A stretch of DNA of 64,000 bases from Peribacillus frigoritolerans (GCA_030562215.1 JAUPFL010000002.1:186001-250000), one strand, 5' to 3'. Positions 1 through 9,778 are shown, numbered from the stretch's first letter. Program-made: numbers and translations. Notes: generated from the sequence alone by a model not told the origin.

Positions 1-2300
1 TGAGAGAAGCATTAAAAGCAGCTGCTGAACGTGGAGCGGAAATTAAAGTGTGTACAGGCGATTATTTGTTTGTGACCCAGCCAGAAGCATTAAGGATGTT
101 GTTAGAGATTGATTCAAGGATTGAGGTCAGATTATGGAGGAGTAATGGGGCGTCCTTTCATCCTAAAGCTTATCTATTTCAACAAGAAAACCAAGATAGC
201 CTGTTTGTTGGCTCGTCCAATCTTTCACGTTCGGCTTTAAGTAATGGAGTCGAATGGAGTCTTTCAGTTAGTGATGATGAAGAAGTGTTTTCTCAAGGGC
301 TGCATCTATTTTTAGAAACCTTTTATAGTGATCATACGATTTCTTTGAATCAAGAAACGTTAAAGAGTTATGAAGAAAGCTATGAGAAGTTTCATATAAC
401 TAATCCAAATCTTCCTCAAAAGTGGACGGAAACAGAGGAAATGGATTTAATGCTTCCAAGTGAAGGTGACGAGTCTATTCCAACAACGGAGATCATTCAT
501 GAACCATCTGCATCATATGGGGAAATCTATCCTCGCTTTGCACAAATTGAAGCATTAGAAGAGTTAAATAAAACAATGGAAGAAGATTATGATAAGGCGT
601 TAGTTGTGATGGCCACTGGATTAGGAAAGACGTATTTAGCTGGGTTCTTTGCCCGCAATTTCAAACGGGTGCTGTTTATTGCTCATCTTGAAGAAATTTT
701 ATATCAGGCTAAGAAGTCTTTCCAAACGGTTATGCCGGCAGAGAGCTTTTCTATTTATAATGGCAAGGTGAAGGAGAGGCATGGACATACCATTTTTGCT
801 TCGATTTACACGTTAAGCATGCAGCGGCATTTGCAAGCTTTTGATCTTGAAGAATTTGACTTGATTATCGTCGATGAGTTTCATCATGCTGCGGCTGAAT
901 CTTATCAACGAGTACTAGATTACTTTAAACCGAAATTTTTGCTTGGAATCACGGCAACACCGGATCGGAATGATAACAAGGATGTATATGCTATCTGTGG
1001 TGGAAATGTAGCATTCAGGATAGATTTCCTTGAGGCAATTCAACGGAACTGGTTAGCGCCTTTTAAATATTTTGGTGTGTATGATAATACAGATTATAGT
1101 CAGATTACTTGGCTCGGAAATCGATATGATGAGAAGGAGTTACTACAGCTACAATTACGTGATGAGATGGCTGAAAAGGTATTGAATGCCTGGAAGGACA
1201 AAAGGAAGACTCGTACAATAGGTTTCTGTTCATCCATTAGGCAAGCAGATTTTCTTTCTGCCTTTTTTAATCAAAAGGGATTTAGAGCAATTAGTCTGCA
1301 TTCAAAGCAAAAAGACATGAATAGAGATGAAGCAATAAGCCAGCTTGCAGATGGAGCCCTCGATATTATCTTTACGGTCAATCTATTCAATGAGGGAGTC
1401 GATATCCCGGCTGTGGATACGCTTTTATTTGTTAGACCAACAGAATCTTTAACGGTTTTTACCCAGCAGATTGGCAGAGGGCTACGGCTACATGACTCCA
1501 AGGATCATTGCGTTATTATAGATTTGATTGGTAATTATCGAAATGCAGATGTTAAATTAAGTTTGTTTGATACAAGTACGACCAATAATAAAACGAAAAC
1601 TATTGAGCCTGTTGTTCCTGAATTATGTGACATAGAATTAGATATCCAGGTTATTAATCTCTTAAAGGAAATGGCGAAAAAGAAGCAACCTAGACGAGAT
1701 AAATTAGTGAATGATTATCTCATATTAAAGCAGGAATTAGGAAGAAGACCTTCCTATTTAGAATTACATCTAAAAGGTGCCTCTGATTCCCCGCAGTATC
1801 GTCAGGAATTCTCTTCATATTATGGATTCTTGGATTATGCTAAAGAGCTTTCAGAAAATGAATCAGAAATCTTTCATCGATATGAACAATGGCTAGTTGA
1901 AGTAGAGAAAACAGGTATGGCGAAGAGCTATAAAATGGTCGTTCTGCTAGCCATGCTAAAGCGTGGAGATGATAGTTGGTTCAAGTCAATCACCTCTGAG
2001 GGAGCAGCACCATTCTTTCATAGCTACTTAACTGAAACAGAGTATCGAAAACAAATTGACTTTGCTGACAAATCCTCAAAAAAGCTATGGCATTATGATA
2101 AAGATGGGGTTAGCAAGTTGATTGCAACTATGCCTATGGCTAAGTGGAGTGGCAGCTCTAAAGGGTTAATTTCTTACGAAGACGATATTTTTAAGCTGAA
2201 CTTTGATGTCAGACCAGAAGACCAGAGGGTTTTGTTTGATATGACCAAGGATATTTGTGAATATAGACTTCATTATCACTTTGAACGGAAGGCTAAGTAA
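1..2300 (+). CDS. HKD-nuclease / superfamily II helicase fusion (5' end outside window)
   Basis: ATP-dependent nucleic-acid helicase fused to an N-terminal phospholipase D-like (HKD) nuclease domain. The frame is open from base 3, so the real start lies upstream; numbering here is from the GTG at 48. Residues 30-65 carry the HKD signature (FHPKAYLF, then VGSSNLSRSAL). The RecA-like part has Walker A ATGLGKT (~190), DEFHH in place of DEAH (~277), TATPDR (~303) and motif VI QQIGRGLR (~475). About 250 C-terminal residues show no motif I can name. Fusions of this kind (COG3886 plus COG1061) are known and often sit near restriction or defence genes, but the upstream side is cut off and no partner is visible. 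A role in DNA processing or phage defence is inference. The frame is intact, unlike many genes in this window. Confidence 0.85.
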   Translation, partial: REALKAAAERGAEIKVCTGDYLFVTQPEALRMLLEIDSRIEVRLWRSNGASFHPKAYLFQQENQDSLFVGSSNLSRSALSNGVEWSLSVSDDEEVFSQGLHLFLETFYSDHTISLNQETLKSYEESYEKFHITNPNLPQKWTETEEMDLMLPSEGDESIPTTEIIHEPSASYGEIYPRFAQIEALEELNKTMEEDYDKALVVMATGLGKTYLAGFFARNFKRVLFIAHLEEILYQAKKSFQTVMPAESFSIYNGKVKERHGHTIFASIYTLSMQRHLQAFDLEEFDLIIVDEFHHAAAESYQRVLDYFKPKFLLGITATPDRNDNKDVYAICGGNVAFRIDFLEAIQRNWLAPFKYFGVYDNTDYSQITWLGNRYDEKELLQLQLRDEMAEKVLNAWKDKRKTRTIGFCSSIRQADFLSAFFNQKGFRAISLHSKQKDMNRDEAISQLADGALDIIFTVNLFNEGVDIPAVDTLLFVRPTESLTVFTQQIGRGLRLHDSKDHCVIIDLIGNYRNADVKLSLFDTSTTNNKTKTIEPVVPELCDIELDIQVINLLKEMAKKKQPRRDKLVNDYLILKQELGRRPSYLELHLKGASDSPQYRQEFSSYYGFLDYAKELSENESEIFHRYEQWLVEVEKTGMAKSYKMVVLLAMLKRGDDSWFKSITSEGAAPFFHSYLTETEYRKQIDFADKSSKKLWHYDKDGVSKLIATMPMAKWSGSSKGLISYEDDIFKLNFDVRPEDQRVLFDMTKDICEYRLHYHFERKAK

Positions 2301-2321
2301 GAGAATCCATCCTCAAAAAGG

Positions 2322-2342
2322 GACATTCCCAAAAGGAATGTC
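2322..2342 (+). terminator. Weak hairpin after helicase
   Basis: GACATTCC pairs with GGAATGTC around a 5-base loop, 22 bases after the helicase stop. No strong T-run follows, so this is at best a weak terminator. A similar but longer hairpin lies at 3353-3386. Confidence 0.4.
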
Positions 2343-2484
2343 TCCACTCCTTATTGTTGGTTTTAATAATTGCTGTAGTAAACCGTATTCCTAGCATCAA
2401 AAGGTACTACAGCTTAATGACCATCCCCAATCTAAATCTTGTAAGGGAGGATTTACTAACTTTTTACAACCTATATGAATTGGA

Positions 2485-2883
2485 TTAGTGTACAAAACCT
2501 TGAACAATTTGGGAAATCATAAAAACTAACAAACTTGAAATAATAGCTCCGACCAAAATATTATAGCCTGATATGAAATCATTATAGAATCCAATTGTTC
2601 CGATCAATAAAAAAATCAGAATAAAAACATATGATATGGAGAGGGAAACTAGAATTTTACGAAAAATACGTTGATCTGCAACAACGTAACTACTGTTCCA
2701 CTTATCATTTCTTTTCTCGACTAAGAAATTAATTATTTGATAACCAATAACAAGAGAAGCTATGCCCCACATAACCCAGAAATTACTTCCTGATTCATCT
2801 ACCAAAATTGAATAACATGAATATCCAAAGCCTAAGAACAAGCACATATAACCAACTAAAATCATCCACTTTTTCAAACGCAT
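2485..2883 (-). CDS. Small four-helix membrane protein paired with XRE regulator
   Basis: 132-residue integral membrane protein of unknown function. Four hydrophobic stretches are visible (about residues 7-25, 33-52, 80-100 and 108-130), with a charged loop after the second (VEKRNDKW). AGGAGGG sits 7 bases before the ATG. It lies 17 bases downstream of the XRE regulator on the same strand, so the two probably form one transcript. Such regulator/membrane-protein pairs are common in Bacillus; the protein may be the regulated target or may modulate the regulator, which is inference. No catalytic motif was seen. Confidence 0.7.
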   Translation of the reverse strand: MRLKKWMILVGYMCLFLGFGYSCYSILVDESGSNFWVMWGIASLVIGYQIINFLVEKRNDKWNSSYVVADQRIFRKILVSLSISYVFILIFLLIGTIGFYNDFISGYNILVGAIISSLLVFMISQIVQGFVH

Positions 2884-2900
2884 AAATATCCCTCCTGAAT

Positions 2901-3119
2901 TTAATCTGTTTTTTCTTCTAAAAAGAATAATTTATCGATTGGTTCATTTAATACAGCAGAGAGCATCAAGACAATTCCTATTGAGGGTTCGTATTTTTGT
3001 TTTTCCAAAGCAACAATGGTTTGTCTATGTACACCTATTCGATCCGAAAGTTCTTCTTGAGTAAAATCATGTAATCTTCGAAAATACCGCACGTTGTTTT
3101 TTACTTTTCCTCTTTTCAA
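2901..3119 (-). CDS. XRE/Cro-CI family transcriptional regulator (YgzD-like)
   Basis: Single-domain DNA-binding protein of about 72 residues. The helix-turn-helix is clear in DFTQEELSDRIGVHRQTIVALEKQKYEP-like sequence (residues ~15-45, given here only as the family pattern), followed by the typical C-terminal helix IDKLFFLEE. A GTG at 3128 is possible, but the GAGGTG ribosome site overlaps it; the TTG at 3119 has a 6-base spacing and is preferred. A perfect inverted repeat (TGTATA-N6-TATACA) lies 16 bases upstream of the start and suggests autoregulation. Probable operon with the membrane protein at 2485. Confidence 0.85.
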   Translation of the reverse strand: MKRGKVKNNVRYFRRLHDFTQEELSDRIGVHRQTIVALEKQKYEPSIGIVLMLSAVLNEPIDKLFFLEEKTD

Positions 3120-3134
3120 ATTTTTCACCTCTTA

Positions 3135-3152
3135 TGTATAGTATTATATACA
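3135..3152. promoter_or_regulatory. Candidate operator of XRE regulator
   Basis: Perfect inverted repeat TGTATA-GTATTA-TATACA directly upstream of the regulator start, also overlapping -10-like TATA sequence on the minus strand. Binding by the regulator is inference from position and symmetry. Confidence 0.45.
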
Positions 3153-3352
3153 AAATGGATTGAAAAAAATACATTTTAAAGAATAAAAGGAATTGAATTG
3201 GAGATAAAGAAAAAAATAGGAGTATATACTTTGTTATATATAAGTTGTTTCTATTGGTTTATATTAAGTATTTGGATTTAAAATTCTTGATACAGAGTTA
3301 GAAAAGAAGATTAAAACCAATGAGCCTGTGGTGCCAGACCCATATCATCAAA

Positions 3353-3386
3353 AAAGAGACATCCCCCACCAAAGGAATGTCTCTTT
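3353..3386 (-). terminator. Terminator hairpin after oxidoreductase
   Basis: AAAGAGACAT pairs with ATGTCTCTTT around a 14-base loop, four bases past the reconstructed stop codon of the minus-strand oxidoreductase. On the minus strand it is followed by a short T-run. Confidence 0.6.
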
Positions 3387-3389
3387 CCC

Positions 3390-5344
3390 CTATAAACTAA
3401 TCACACTCATCATCCCCTCATGCGTAGCTTCCTCTATCGTACGCGGGCCAAGGCAATCCCCAATCTGTTTCACGATGGGAGCATGGCCTTTCATTTCTTC
3501 AAATAGCTCTGTGTTGGGAATGCGGCCAAGGGAGAGGACGATGGAGTCCCAGTTTGTTAGTTCTTGTTTTTGTTGGGTGAATAGGTTCCGGATGATGACG
3601 TGATCTTCTTTGATTGCCCCGATATCGTAGTGGGGGAGGAGTGTGACGTTTAGGTTGTATAGTTTTTTAGGTATTCATTCCTGAGATATTGGTGGACGGT
3701 TTCACCGATGTGCAGTCGTGATGATATGAGTGTGACTTGGTGGCCTTTTTCTGCTAGGTAGATGGCTGCTTCCATGCCGGGCCAGTCGCCGCCAAAGTCG
3801 AATACGAGTACGTTTTCTCCGACTTTTTTGTTGAGCTGAAGAGGTCATCACTCATGATGATCCGTGGGTCATCGATTCCTTCGATGGCTGGTGTATAGGG
3901 ACGTGAGCCTGTTGCACAGATGATGGCGTCCGGGTTCGCTTCGGTTATTTCCTGGGCGGTTGCTGTTTTGCCTAATTGTACATTTATATTGCTTCTCATT
4001 AGTTTCCGGGAGTAGTTATCGAGCATCGATTCTGCCAGTTCATGCCTCATCGGTGCTTTGCGCATGGTCCGAAGCAGGCCGCCGATTGATTTGCTTTGAT
4101 CGATCAGTGTAACGGAATGACCTAGGTAGTCCGCTGTTATCGCTGCCTGTAATCCGCCAGGTCCGGCGCCGATGACGAGGACATTTTGTTTGCTTCTCGT
4201 TTTCTTTAATTCTGGTAAGATCCATGCTTCTTTACCTGTTGTCGGGTTTTGGACGCAGCCAATCGGCAGTCCTTTATGATAGTGACCGATACAGGCTTGT
4301 AAACAGCCTATGCATGCATCGATTGCTTGCAGGTCGCCGTCTTTTGCTTTGTTGGGCATGTCAGGGTCGACGATTAAGGCCCTGGTCATTCCGACGACAT
4401 CGGCTTTTCCGGTCGATACGATCTGTTCCGCTTCAACGGGGTCGACGATTCGATTGCCGACAAAGACCGGAACCGCTCCTGCCATCCTGATTTTAAATCC
4501 ATGTGGAGATAGGTAAGCGTGCTTTATCGGAGATGGCGGCACGATATGTGTTGATCCCTCAAAGGTGCTTGAATCCCCGGCTGTGACATTGATGAAATCC
4601 AATCGGACTTTCTCCGCGAGATATTCGACGATTTGCACGGAATCCTTCATTGTTGTCCCGTCCATCGTCAGTTCATCTGAACTCATGCGAATGCCAACGG
4701 TAAAGTCTTCCCCGACTCTTTCCCATACCTTCTCCAAGATTTCCACGATGAATCGCATCCGATTTTCGAATGACCCGCCATAGATATCCGTACGCTTATT
4801 TGTATGCACCGACCAAAACTGGGCAGGAAGATATCCGTGTGAACAGCAAATTTCCACTCCATCAAGTCCGCCTTCCTTTGCCAGCTGCGCTGAATGGGCG
4901 AACCCTTCAATCACTCCTTCAATATCTTCCAAGCTCATTGGTTTTGGCATGACACCGAAGCGCAAGCTGGGAACGGCTGAAGGCGCCCATGCTGCATTTC
5001 GATAGTCGCTCGATACGACTTCCCTTCCGCCATGGAATAACTGCGAGAAAACCTTCGTTCCATACGTATGGAGCGTTTCGGAAATCTCTTTGTAGGCATC
5101 GACAATTCTTGGGTCATATCCGGCAATCGTTTTGGACGTAAGCATGCCGGATGGATGGACGGATGCCGCTTCAAGGATGATCAATCCGACGCCACCTTTA
5201 GCACGGGCTTCATGATAGGCCACCATATCCGGAGGGGGATTCCGTCCGTGACATGATTTGTTTGATGTGCTGTACTTAAGATCCGGTTTTTAATTCAGTA
5301 GAACCGATCGTTAATTGGGTAAACAGTTTCTTGAATTGAGCCAT
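3390..5344 (-). CDS. NADH:flavin oxidoreductase, 2,4-dienoyl-CoA reductase / N-methylproline demethylase type (frameshifted as read)
   Basis: FMN/FAD/4Fe-4S oxidoreductase of about 650 residues. The N-terminal TIM barrel has FSQLFHGGRE and the NKRTDIYGGSFENR substrate/FMN region. Iron-sulfur cysteines follow the C-x2-C-x3-C-x11-C pattern (CIGCLQAC...GC), then a Rossmann nucleotide fold (VLVIGAGPGGLQAA). The C-terminus ends GDCLGPRTIEEATHEGMMSVISL-like (read across 3390-3460). As given, the frame breaks near 5290 (A-run), 5232 (C-run), 3840 and 3667 (A-run), each repaired by one base, so sequencing error is likely. AGGGAG precedes two possible ATGs (5350, 5344). It is transcribed from a sigma-54 promoter at 5426-5440, divergent from a sigma-54 activator. 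The family oxidises dienoyl-CoAs or demethylates N-methyl amino acids; the substrate here is unknown. Confidence 0.85.
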
Positions 5345-5383
5345 GATCATGACCACTCCCTAATGTTAGATAGAATGAAAGTA

Positions 5384-5419
5384 TAGAGGGCAACCGCCTC
5401 TACCTATCCCTATATAGGG
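5384..5419. promoter_or_regulatory. Two inverted repeats at the start of the oxidoreductase transcript
   Basis: CCCTATATAGGG (5408-5419) is a perfect 12-base palindrome at the predicted sigma-54 transcription start. TAGAGG-N7-CCTCTA (5384-5402) follows in the leader. They could be operators for a second regulator or leader RNA hairpins. Confidence 0.35.
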
Positions 5420-5425
5420 TCAATA

Positions 5426-5440
5426 TGCAATAACCATGCC
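5426..5440 (-). promoter_or_regulatory. Sigma-54 (-24/-12) promoter for oxidoreductase
   Basis: On the minus strand GGCATGGTTATTGCA matches the consensus GGCAC-N5-TTGCA with exact GG-to-GC spacing. It lies about 85 bases before the oxidoreductase start and beside a divergent sigma-54 activator gene, which strongly supports the call. Confidence 0.85.
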
Positions 5441-5529
5441 GTTCCGGGTAATGTGGTTTCATAATTGTTTTTTTTTCTTTTATAAGAAGGGTATGGCTCA
5501 TGGATATAGTACTTTATATATAGATAACT

Positions 5530-5643
5530 GAACCTTTTTTGAAAAGTGGTGATTCATAAAAGGTTCAATTTAAAATTTGTTGGTATAGAGACATTCGTTG
5601 CTTATGAAAATGACACTTATTTCTTTTTGTTTCAAAAAAGTGT
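5530..5643. promoter_or_regulatory. Candidate enhancer sites of the sigma-54 activator
   Basis: Two dyads lie in the divergent intergenic region 90-215 bases upstream of the -24 element: GAACCTTTT (5530-5538) with AAAAGGTTC (5558-5566), and ACACTT (5613-5618) with AAGTGT (5638-5643). Position and symmetry fit upstream activating sequences; binding is inference. Confidence 0.4.
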
Positions 5644-5681
5644 AACAAAATCGGTTCGCAATCAAAATATGGGGTGATGTG

Positions 5682-7436
5682 ATGGAAGTAAAAAGGAATC
5701 ACTAATTGTATTTTCCGATATTTCTATTTTGGATGTAAAATCCTTGCTGAAAATACATTCCTCGCCTTTTATTGTCATGAAAAATCACTTGGAAATCCTC
5801 GGCATATTGGATGAAGGTTTCTTTTTGAAGAGATTGGATAATGAGGGTCAAAATCAGGAAATCATGGCTTATCTAAATACAGCGTTTGTCGTCGTTGATG
5901 ATTTAGATAAGCTAAGTGAAGAGGATTTGAGCATCCATGATTTTGTGATTCAACATGGTGATAACCAATATAGCTGCTATCCGATTCATGAAGTCAGGGA
6001 AATGCTGCTTAACAAGAAGATGAAGAGCTTGATAAGTCTGAATGAATCGCTGCAGAAAGAGCTGGAGGTGACAAGAAAGAAGGTAAAGGAGCTCACGCAA
6101 ATCCTGGATTCCAGCTATGATGAAATTTTCGTGACGGATGCGAACGGGGACACGTTATTCGTGAGTGAAGCATGCAAGAAGCTTACAGGGCTGCCGCCGG
6201 AGGCCTTTATTAATAAGAACATTAAAGAGTTAGTCGAAAAGGGTTTGATCGTCAATTCGGTTACATTAAAAACGATGAAAACGAAAGCGATCCATTCGGC
6301 GGAACAAACCTACCCGCATGGATTGACTGTATTCAGTACAGCGAAGCCGATTTTTGATGAAGAGGGGAACTTATATAGAATCGTTTCGAATTCCAGGGAT
6401 ATCACGGAATTGGTTGAGATGAAAAGCCAATTGAACAGAGTGAACCTTCGGAACCAGCGGGCCCAGCATGAGAATTCGAGAACGGTTTCGTTCAATAACT
6501 TCATTACAAATTCGGAAAAGATGATAAAGGTTTTGGAATTAGCTGAAAAAGTCGCCCCGATGGATTCATCGATCTTCATTCATGGTGAAACCGGAGTCGG
6601 AAAAGGGGTTTTAGCAAGGGTCATTCATGATCTCAGCAGCAGAAAGGATAAGAAATTCATTCAAGTGAATTGCGGCGCGATTCCATCGGCTTTAATTGAG
6701 TCCGAGCTGTTTGGTTACGAAAGCGGTGCATTCACGGGAGCCAATAAGCACGGGAAACAAGGGCTTGTTGAGAGTGCTGATGGCGGCACGTTGTTTCTTG
6801 ATGAAATCGGGGAAATGCCGCTCGACATTCAAGTGAAAATCCTCCATCTGGTTCAGGACAGAACATTCATGAAGGTGGGGGAACGAAGGAGAAAAAGGTG
6901 AATATCCGCATCATCTCCGCCACGAATAAAGACTTGAAGCAAATGATCAAGAATAATCAATTTCGCGAAGATCTATACTATCGGCTGCATGTCGTTCCAA
7001 TGGAAATTCCGCAGCTGCGTGAGCGGAAGGAAGATATCTTATTATTAACCGATTATTTTCTGAAGAAATTCAATGAAAAATACGGTCAATCCATCACGAT
7101 CGATGATCATTCCAAGTTAATTCTGCAGCTGCAGGATTACCCGGGCAATGTTCGGGAGTTGGAAAATGTAATTGAACAAATCGTCGTGACGGCTAGAAAG
7201 CCTATCGTAACGATAGAGGATTTGCCTTCCGATTTAACCTACAAAGATACGGCGCTGGTCAATTTAACAGGAATCATTCCCTTGAAAAAAGCATTAGAGG
7301 AAACGGAAAAGCAATTATTGTCACAGGCCCTTTCCACCTATAAATCAACCAGAAAAATGGCCAAGGCCCTGGGGTCAGCCAAACGACGATCATGCGCAAA
7401 CTGGGCAAATACCAATTTAGCTATCAGGACGATTAA
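5682..7436 (+). CDS. Sigma-54-dependent activator with PAS domain (frameshifted as read)
   Basis: Enhancer-binding transcription factor of about 585 residues. A poorly conserved N-terminal sensor (~1-110) is followed by a PAS domain (~120-215, ITLDSSYDEIFVTD-like start), the AAA+ ATPase with Walker [24 protein letters not shown] containing the GAFTGA sigma-54 contact loop, Walker B GGTLFLDEIGE, and a C-terminal Fis-type helix-turn-helix. GGGGTGATG precedes the ATG at 5682. Breaks near 5690 (A-run), 6880 (G-run) and 7370 (G-run) are each repaired by one base; the last restores ALGVSQTTIMRKLGKY and a stop at 7434-7436. It probably activates both the divergent oxidoreductase and the symporter at 7678, each with a sigma-54 promoter. 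The PAS domain suggests a small-molecule signal, not identified. Confidence 0.9.
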
Positions 7437-7478
7437 TAATAAATTAACCTCCATCGAAATCTGAATATTCAAAAAGTT

Positions 7479-7492
7479 GGTATGGATATTGC
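7479..7492 (+). promoter_or_regulatory. Sigma-54 (-24/-12) promoter for symporter operon
   Basis: GGTATGGATATTGC has GG and GC at the exact -24/-12 spacing and resembles the promoter at 42106. A perfect palindrome TGAATATTCA (7462-7471) touches its upstream side. It lies 46 bases before the small ORF at 7538. Confidence 0.8.
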
Positions 7493-7537
7493 ATATTTAA
7501 TGATTGATTATTTCTATTTTGATAAGGGGGTCAAGAA

Positions 7538-7642
7538 ATGGGCGAGTTGATTTTCTCTTTAAGCTATGGGGGTTCCTTAATTGTCATGGGGTGGATCACG
7601 AAGGTTTTCCTAGTAAAAATGAAAAAAATCAAGAAGAAATAA
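7538..7642 (+). CDS. Symporter small accessory protein
   Basis: 34-residue peptide with one membrane helix (residues ~5-25) and a lysine-rich tail (KMKKIKKK). AAGGGGG precedes the ATG at good spacing. It ends 35 bases before the sodium:solute symporter and shares its sigma-54 promoter. Short one-helix proteins directly upstream of SSS transporters are a recognised family in Bacilli (symporter small accessory protein). A role in assembly or stability of the transporter is inference. Confidence 0.7.
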   Translation: MGELIFSLSYGGSLIVMGWITKVFLVKMKKIKKK

Positions 7643-7677
7643 AAGCAAAAGATCCGATTGAAAAGGTGGGGATGTAA

Positions 7678-9279
7678 GTGGCCTTTCTCCTTGGTATTAT
7701 CATATCCTTTTGTGTGTATGTCTCGATCGGCATCTTTTTATTCAGGAAAGTGAAGAGCTCAGAGGAGTACTATGTTTCTGGACGAAGCGGAAACACATTG
7801 ATGATAACGGGTACGCTTGTTGCTTCTTTCCTAAGTACGGTATCATTCATGGGAGAAGCGGGATTTTCCTATGAAGGGTATCCGATCCTGCTGCTTATCC
7901 TCGTTATTTTTAATGCAAGCGGCTATATATTCGGAGTGTTCCTGTTTGGCAGGTATTTAAGAAGAAGCAAATCATTGACGGTTCCTGAATTTTTTGGTAA
8001 CCGCTTTCATTCAAAGAAGGTAAGACTGGCAGCTGCCATCACGACGATTCTCGGTATCGCTGCATACTTGGTTGCCGTTACTCAAGGGGCAGCCGTTTTA
8101 TTGGCCGAGGTTTCTGGTGTTTCCTATCCAATGGCCCTGGTGATCATGTGGGTCGTGTATTCATCCTTCACCATTCTCTCAGGAGCGAAGGGGGTCATGG
8201 TCAATGATACGGTGATGTTCTTTTTATTCTCGATCGCAACGTATCTGAGCTTTCCTTATATCATTAAATCCGCAGGCGGGTTTCCCGATGCCGTTACGAA
8301 GGCGGCAAACCTGGCCGAACGGCCTGATTTATTAAGCTGGCATGGCATTACCGGACCTGCCGCAACGATGGGCACGCCTTGGGAAGCATTGGCATGGGCC
8401 GTCATCATGGGCTTGGTCTGGGGCATTGTCATTGCAGTGAGTCCATGGCAAAGCAGCCGATATTTAATGGCAAGAAACGAACACGTAGCCATCCGGGCCG
8501 GCGTTTGGGCAACGATATCCATTTTGACCGTCTATTTGTTTCTCCATATCAGCATATCGACAATCACCACCATTAAAGCGGATATCGCCCCGACGGAAAA
8601 GGTATTCATTTGGGCAGCGATGAATATTGTCCCGACATGGCTTGGAGTCATCATCGTCAGCGGCATCATGGCTGCGGCCTTATCTTCCTGTTCGAGCTTC
8701 CTTCAGATAATAGGAAGCAGCATAACACGGGATATCATGGAACAATCACGGAAAAAGGAATACACCGATCATCATCTATTACGGGCCAGCCGCATTTCCA
8801 TGGTTGTGATCAGCTTGATCATCTTATTGATTGGATTGTTCCAGCCGCCTGCCGTCATGTGGATCGGCTACTTTGCGGCTACACTATTTGCGGCATCATG
8901 GGGACCGATTGCCATATCAAGCGTATTTTCAAAGAAGGTAACGAAAGAAGGCGCCTTTTGGAGCATCGTATTCGGCTTCGTTGGCGTGATACTCGGAGAA
9001 AGCCTCGGCATGTTCGGAATAAGCCTTCCCGTTTACCTCAATCCTGTCATCATTGGTTTACTCTTAAGCATAGGTGCACTTATCATTGGTTCCAAGTATG
9101 GAACGATCACCATCGAAGAAAGGGAGTTTCAGGCAAATATCCTTCAAACCCCGATTGAAATAGACGAGCAAAAAGAAATGAACATCACCCGCAGATACCC
9201 AGCCTATTTAATGATCAGCGGCGTCATGATCATCATGGTTACACTAGTGTTTTATTATTGGCCGATTAATATGAATTGA
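7678..9279 (+). CDS. Sodium:solute symporter (SSS family)
   Basis: 533-residue polytopic membrane protein with about 13 hydrophobic helices and the SSS-type N-terminus (YVSGRSGNTLMITGTLVASFLSTVSF region, residues ~30-58). It imports an organic solute with sodium; the substrate cannot be read from sequence. GTG start at 7678 with AAAGGTGGGG upstream. Frame intact. It is downstream of a sigma-54 activator and promoter and opposite an FMN/Fe-S oxidoreductase of the dienoyl-CoA reductase/N-methylproline demethylase type, so a methylated amino acid, betaine or carboxylic acid is a reasonable guess but only inference. Confidence 0.9.
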   Translation: MAFLLGIIISFCVYVSIGIFLFRKVKSSEEYYVSGRSGNTLMITGTLVASFLSTVSFMGEAGFSYEGYPILLLILVIFNASGYIFGVFLFGRYLRRSKSLTVPEFFGNRFHSKKVRLAAAITTILGIAAYLVAVTQGAAVLLAEVSGVSYPMALVIMWVVYSSFTILSGAKGVMVNDTVMFFLFSIATYLSFPYIIKSAGGFPDAVTKAANLAERPDLLSWHGITGPAATMGTPWEALAWAVIMGLVWGIVIAVSPWQSSRYLMARNEHVAIRAGVWATISILTVYLFLHISISTITTIKADIAPTEKVFIWAAMNIVPTWLGVIIVSGIMAAALSSCSSFLQIIGSSITRDIMEQSRKKEYTDHHLLRASRISMVVISLIILLIGLFQPPAVMWIGYFAATLFAASWGPIAISSVFSKKVTKEGAFWSIVFGFVGVILGESLGMFGISLPVYLNPVIIGLLLSIGALIIGSKYGTITIEEREFQANILQTPIEIDEQKEMNITRRYPAYLMISGVMIIMVTLVFYYWPINMN

Positions 9280-9285
9280 TTGAGA

Positions 9286-9312
9286 TGGCAGGGGAGATCC
9301 CTGTCACTTTTT
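9286..9312 (+). terminator. Terminator of symporter operon
   Basis: TGGCAGGG pairs with CCCTGTCA around a 5-base loop and is followed by a T-run, seven bases after the symporter stop. Confidence 0.75.
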
Positions 9313-9530
9313 CTGCACCTAGCTAAAATTCAAACTATGTATCACTATGACTATTTTCCCTCGCCTCATGAGCAAAGCCAAAATGATTTGTTTATATCAG
9401 TCTTTCAACTAAATTGGTATTATGTTGAAAGAGTTGAATTTAATATTTGTCCCCTTCTTTTTCAAAATGTGACACAAAAGTGATGTCTTTCCATGTTATG
9501 CTTTGAGTAAACAAATAAGGAGCTGCATAC

Positions 9531-9725
9531 ATGATTAGAATATATGCTGTCATTTTACTTGCTGGTTTAATGTTAATGGGTTGTTCTTCTCAATTAAATG
9601 TAAAGGCATCTAAAGAAAAGACACCTAAAGAGGAGTCTGGACATAACGATATCGCAGAAGATATTTATCAAACAAACAAAAACGACAATAAACAAAAAGT
9701 GATACTTGAAATCGAGTCGAAATAA
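9531..9725 (+). CDS. Small putative lipoprotein
   Basis: 64-residue protein with a type II signal peptide and lipobox (LAGLMLMGC, cysteine ~18), then a short, very polar tail rich in Lys, Glu and Asn. AAGGAG precedes the ATG. It is a single gene closed by a strong bidirectional terminator. The mature part is too short and low-complexity to assign a function. Confidence 0.65.
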   Translation: MIRIYAVILLAGLMLMGCSSQLNVKASKEKTPKEESGHNDIAEDIYQTNKNDNKQKVILEIESK

Positions 9726-9734
9726 TATTCAAAT

Positions 9735-9771
9735 AAAAGAGCGACTGCATTTAATTAGCAATCGCTCTTTT
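9735..9771. terminator. Bidirectional terminator
   Basis: AAAAGAGCGA pairs with TCGCTCTTTT, T-runs on both sides. It separates the lipoprotein gene from the convergent immunity gene. Confidence 0.85.
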
Positions 9772-9778
9772 ATTTATT

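Noticed and set aside
3287..3330. Stretch resembling KTIEPVVPE of the helicase gene (KTNEPVVPD)
   Set aside because: Only about eight bases match exactly; too short to claim a helicase remnant.
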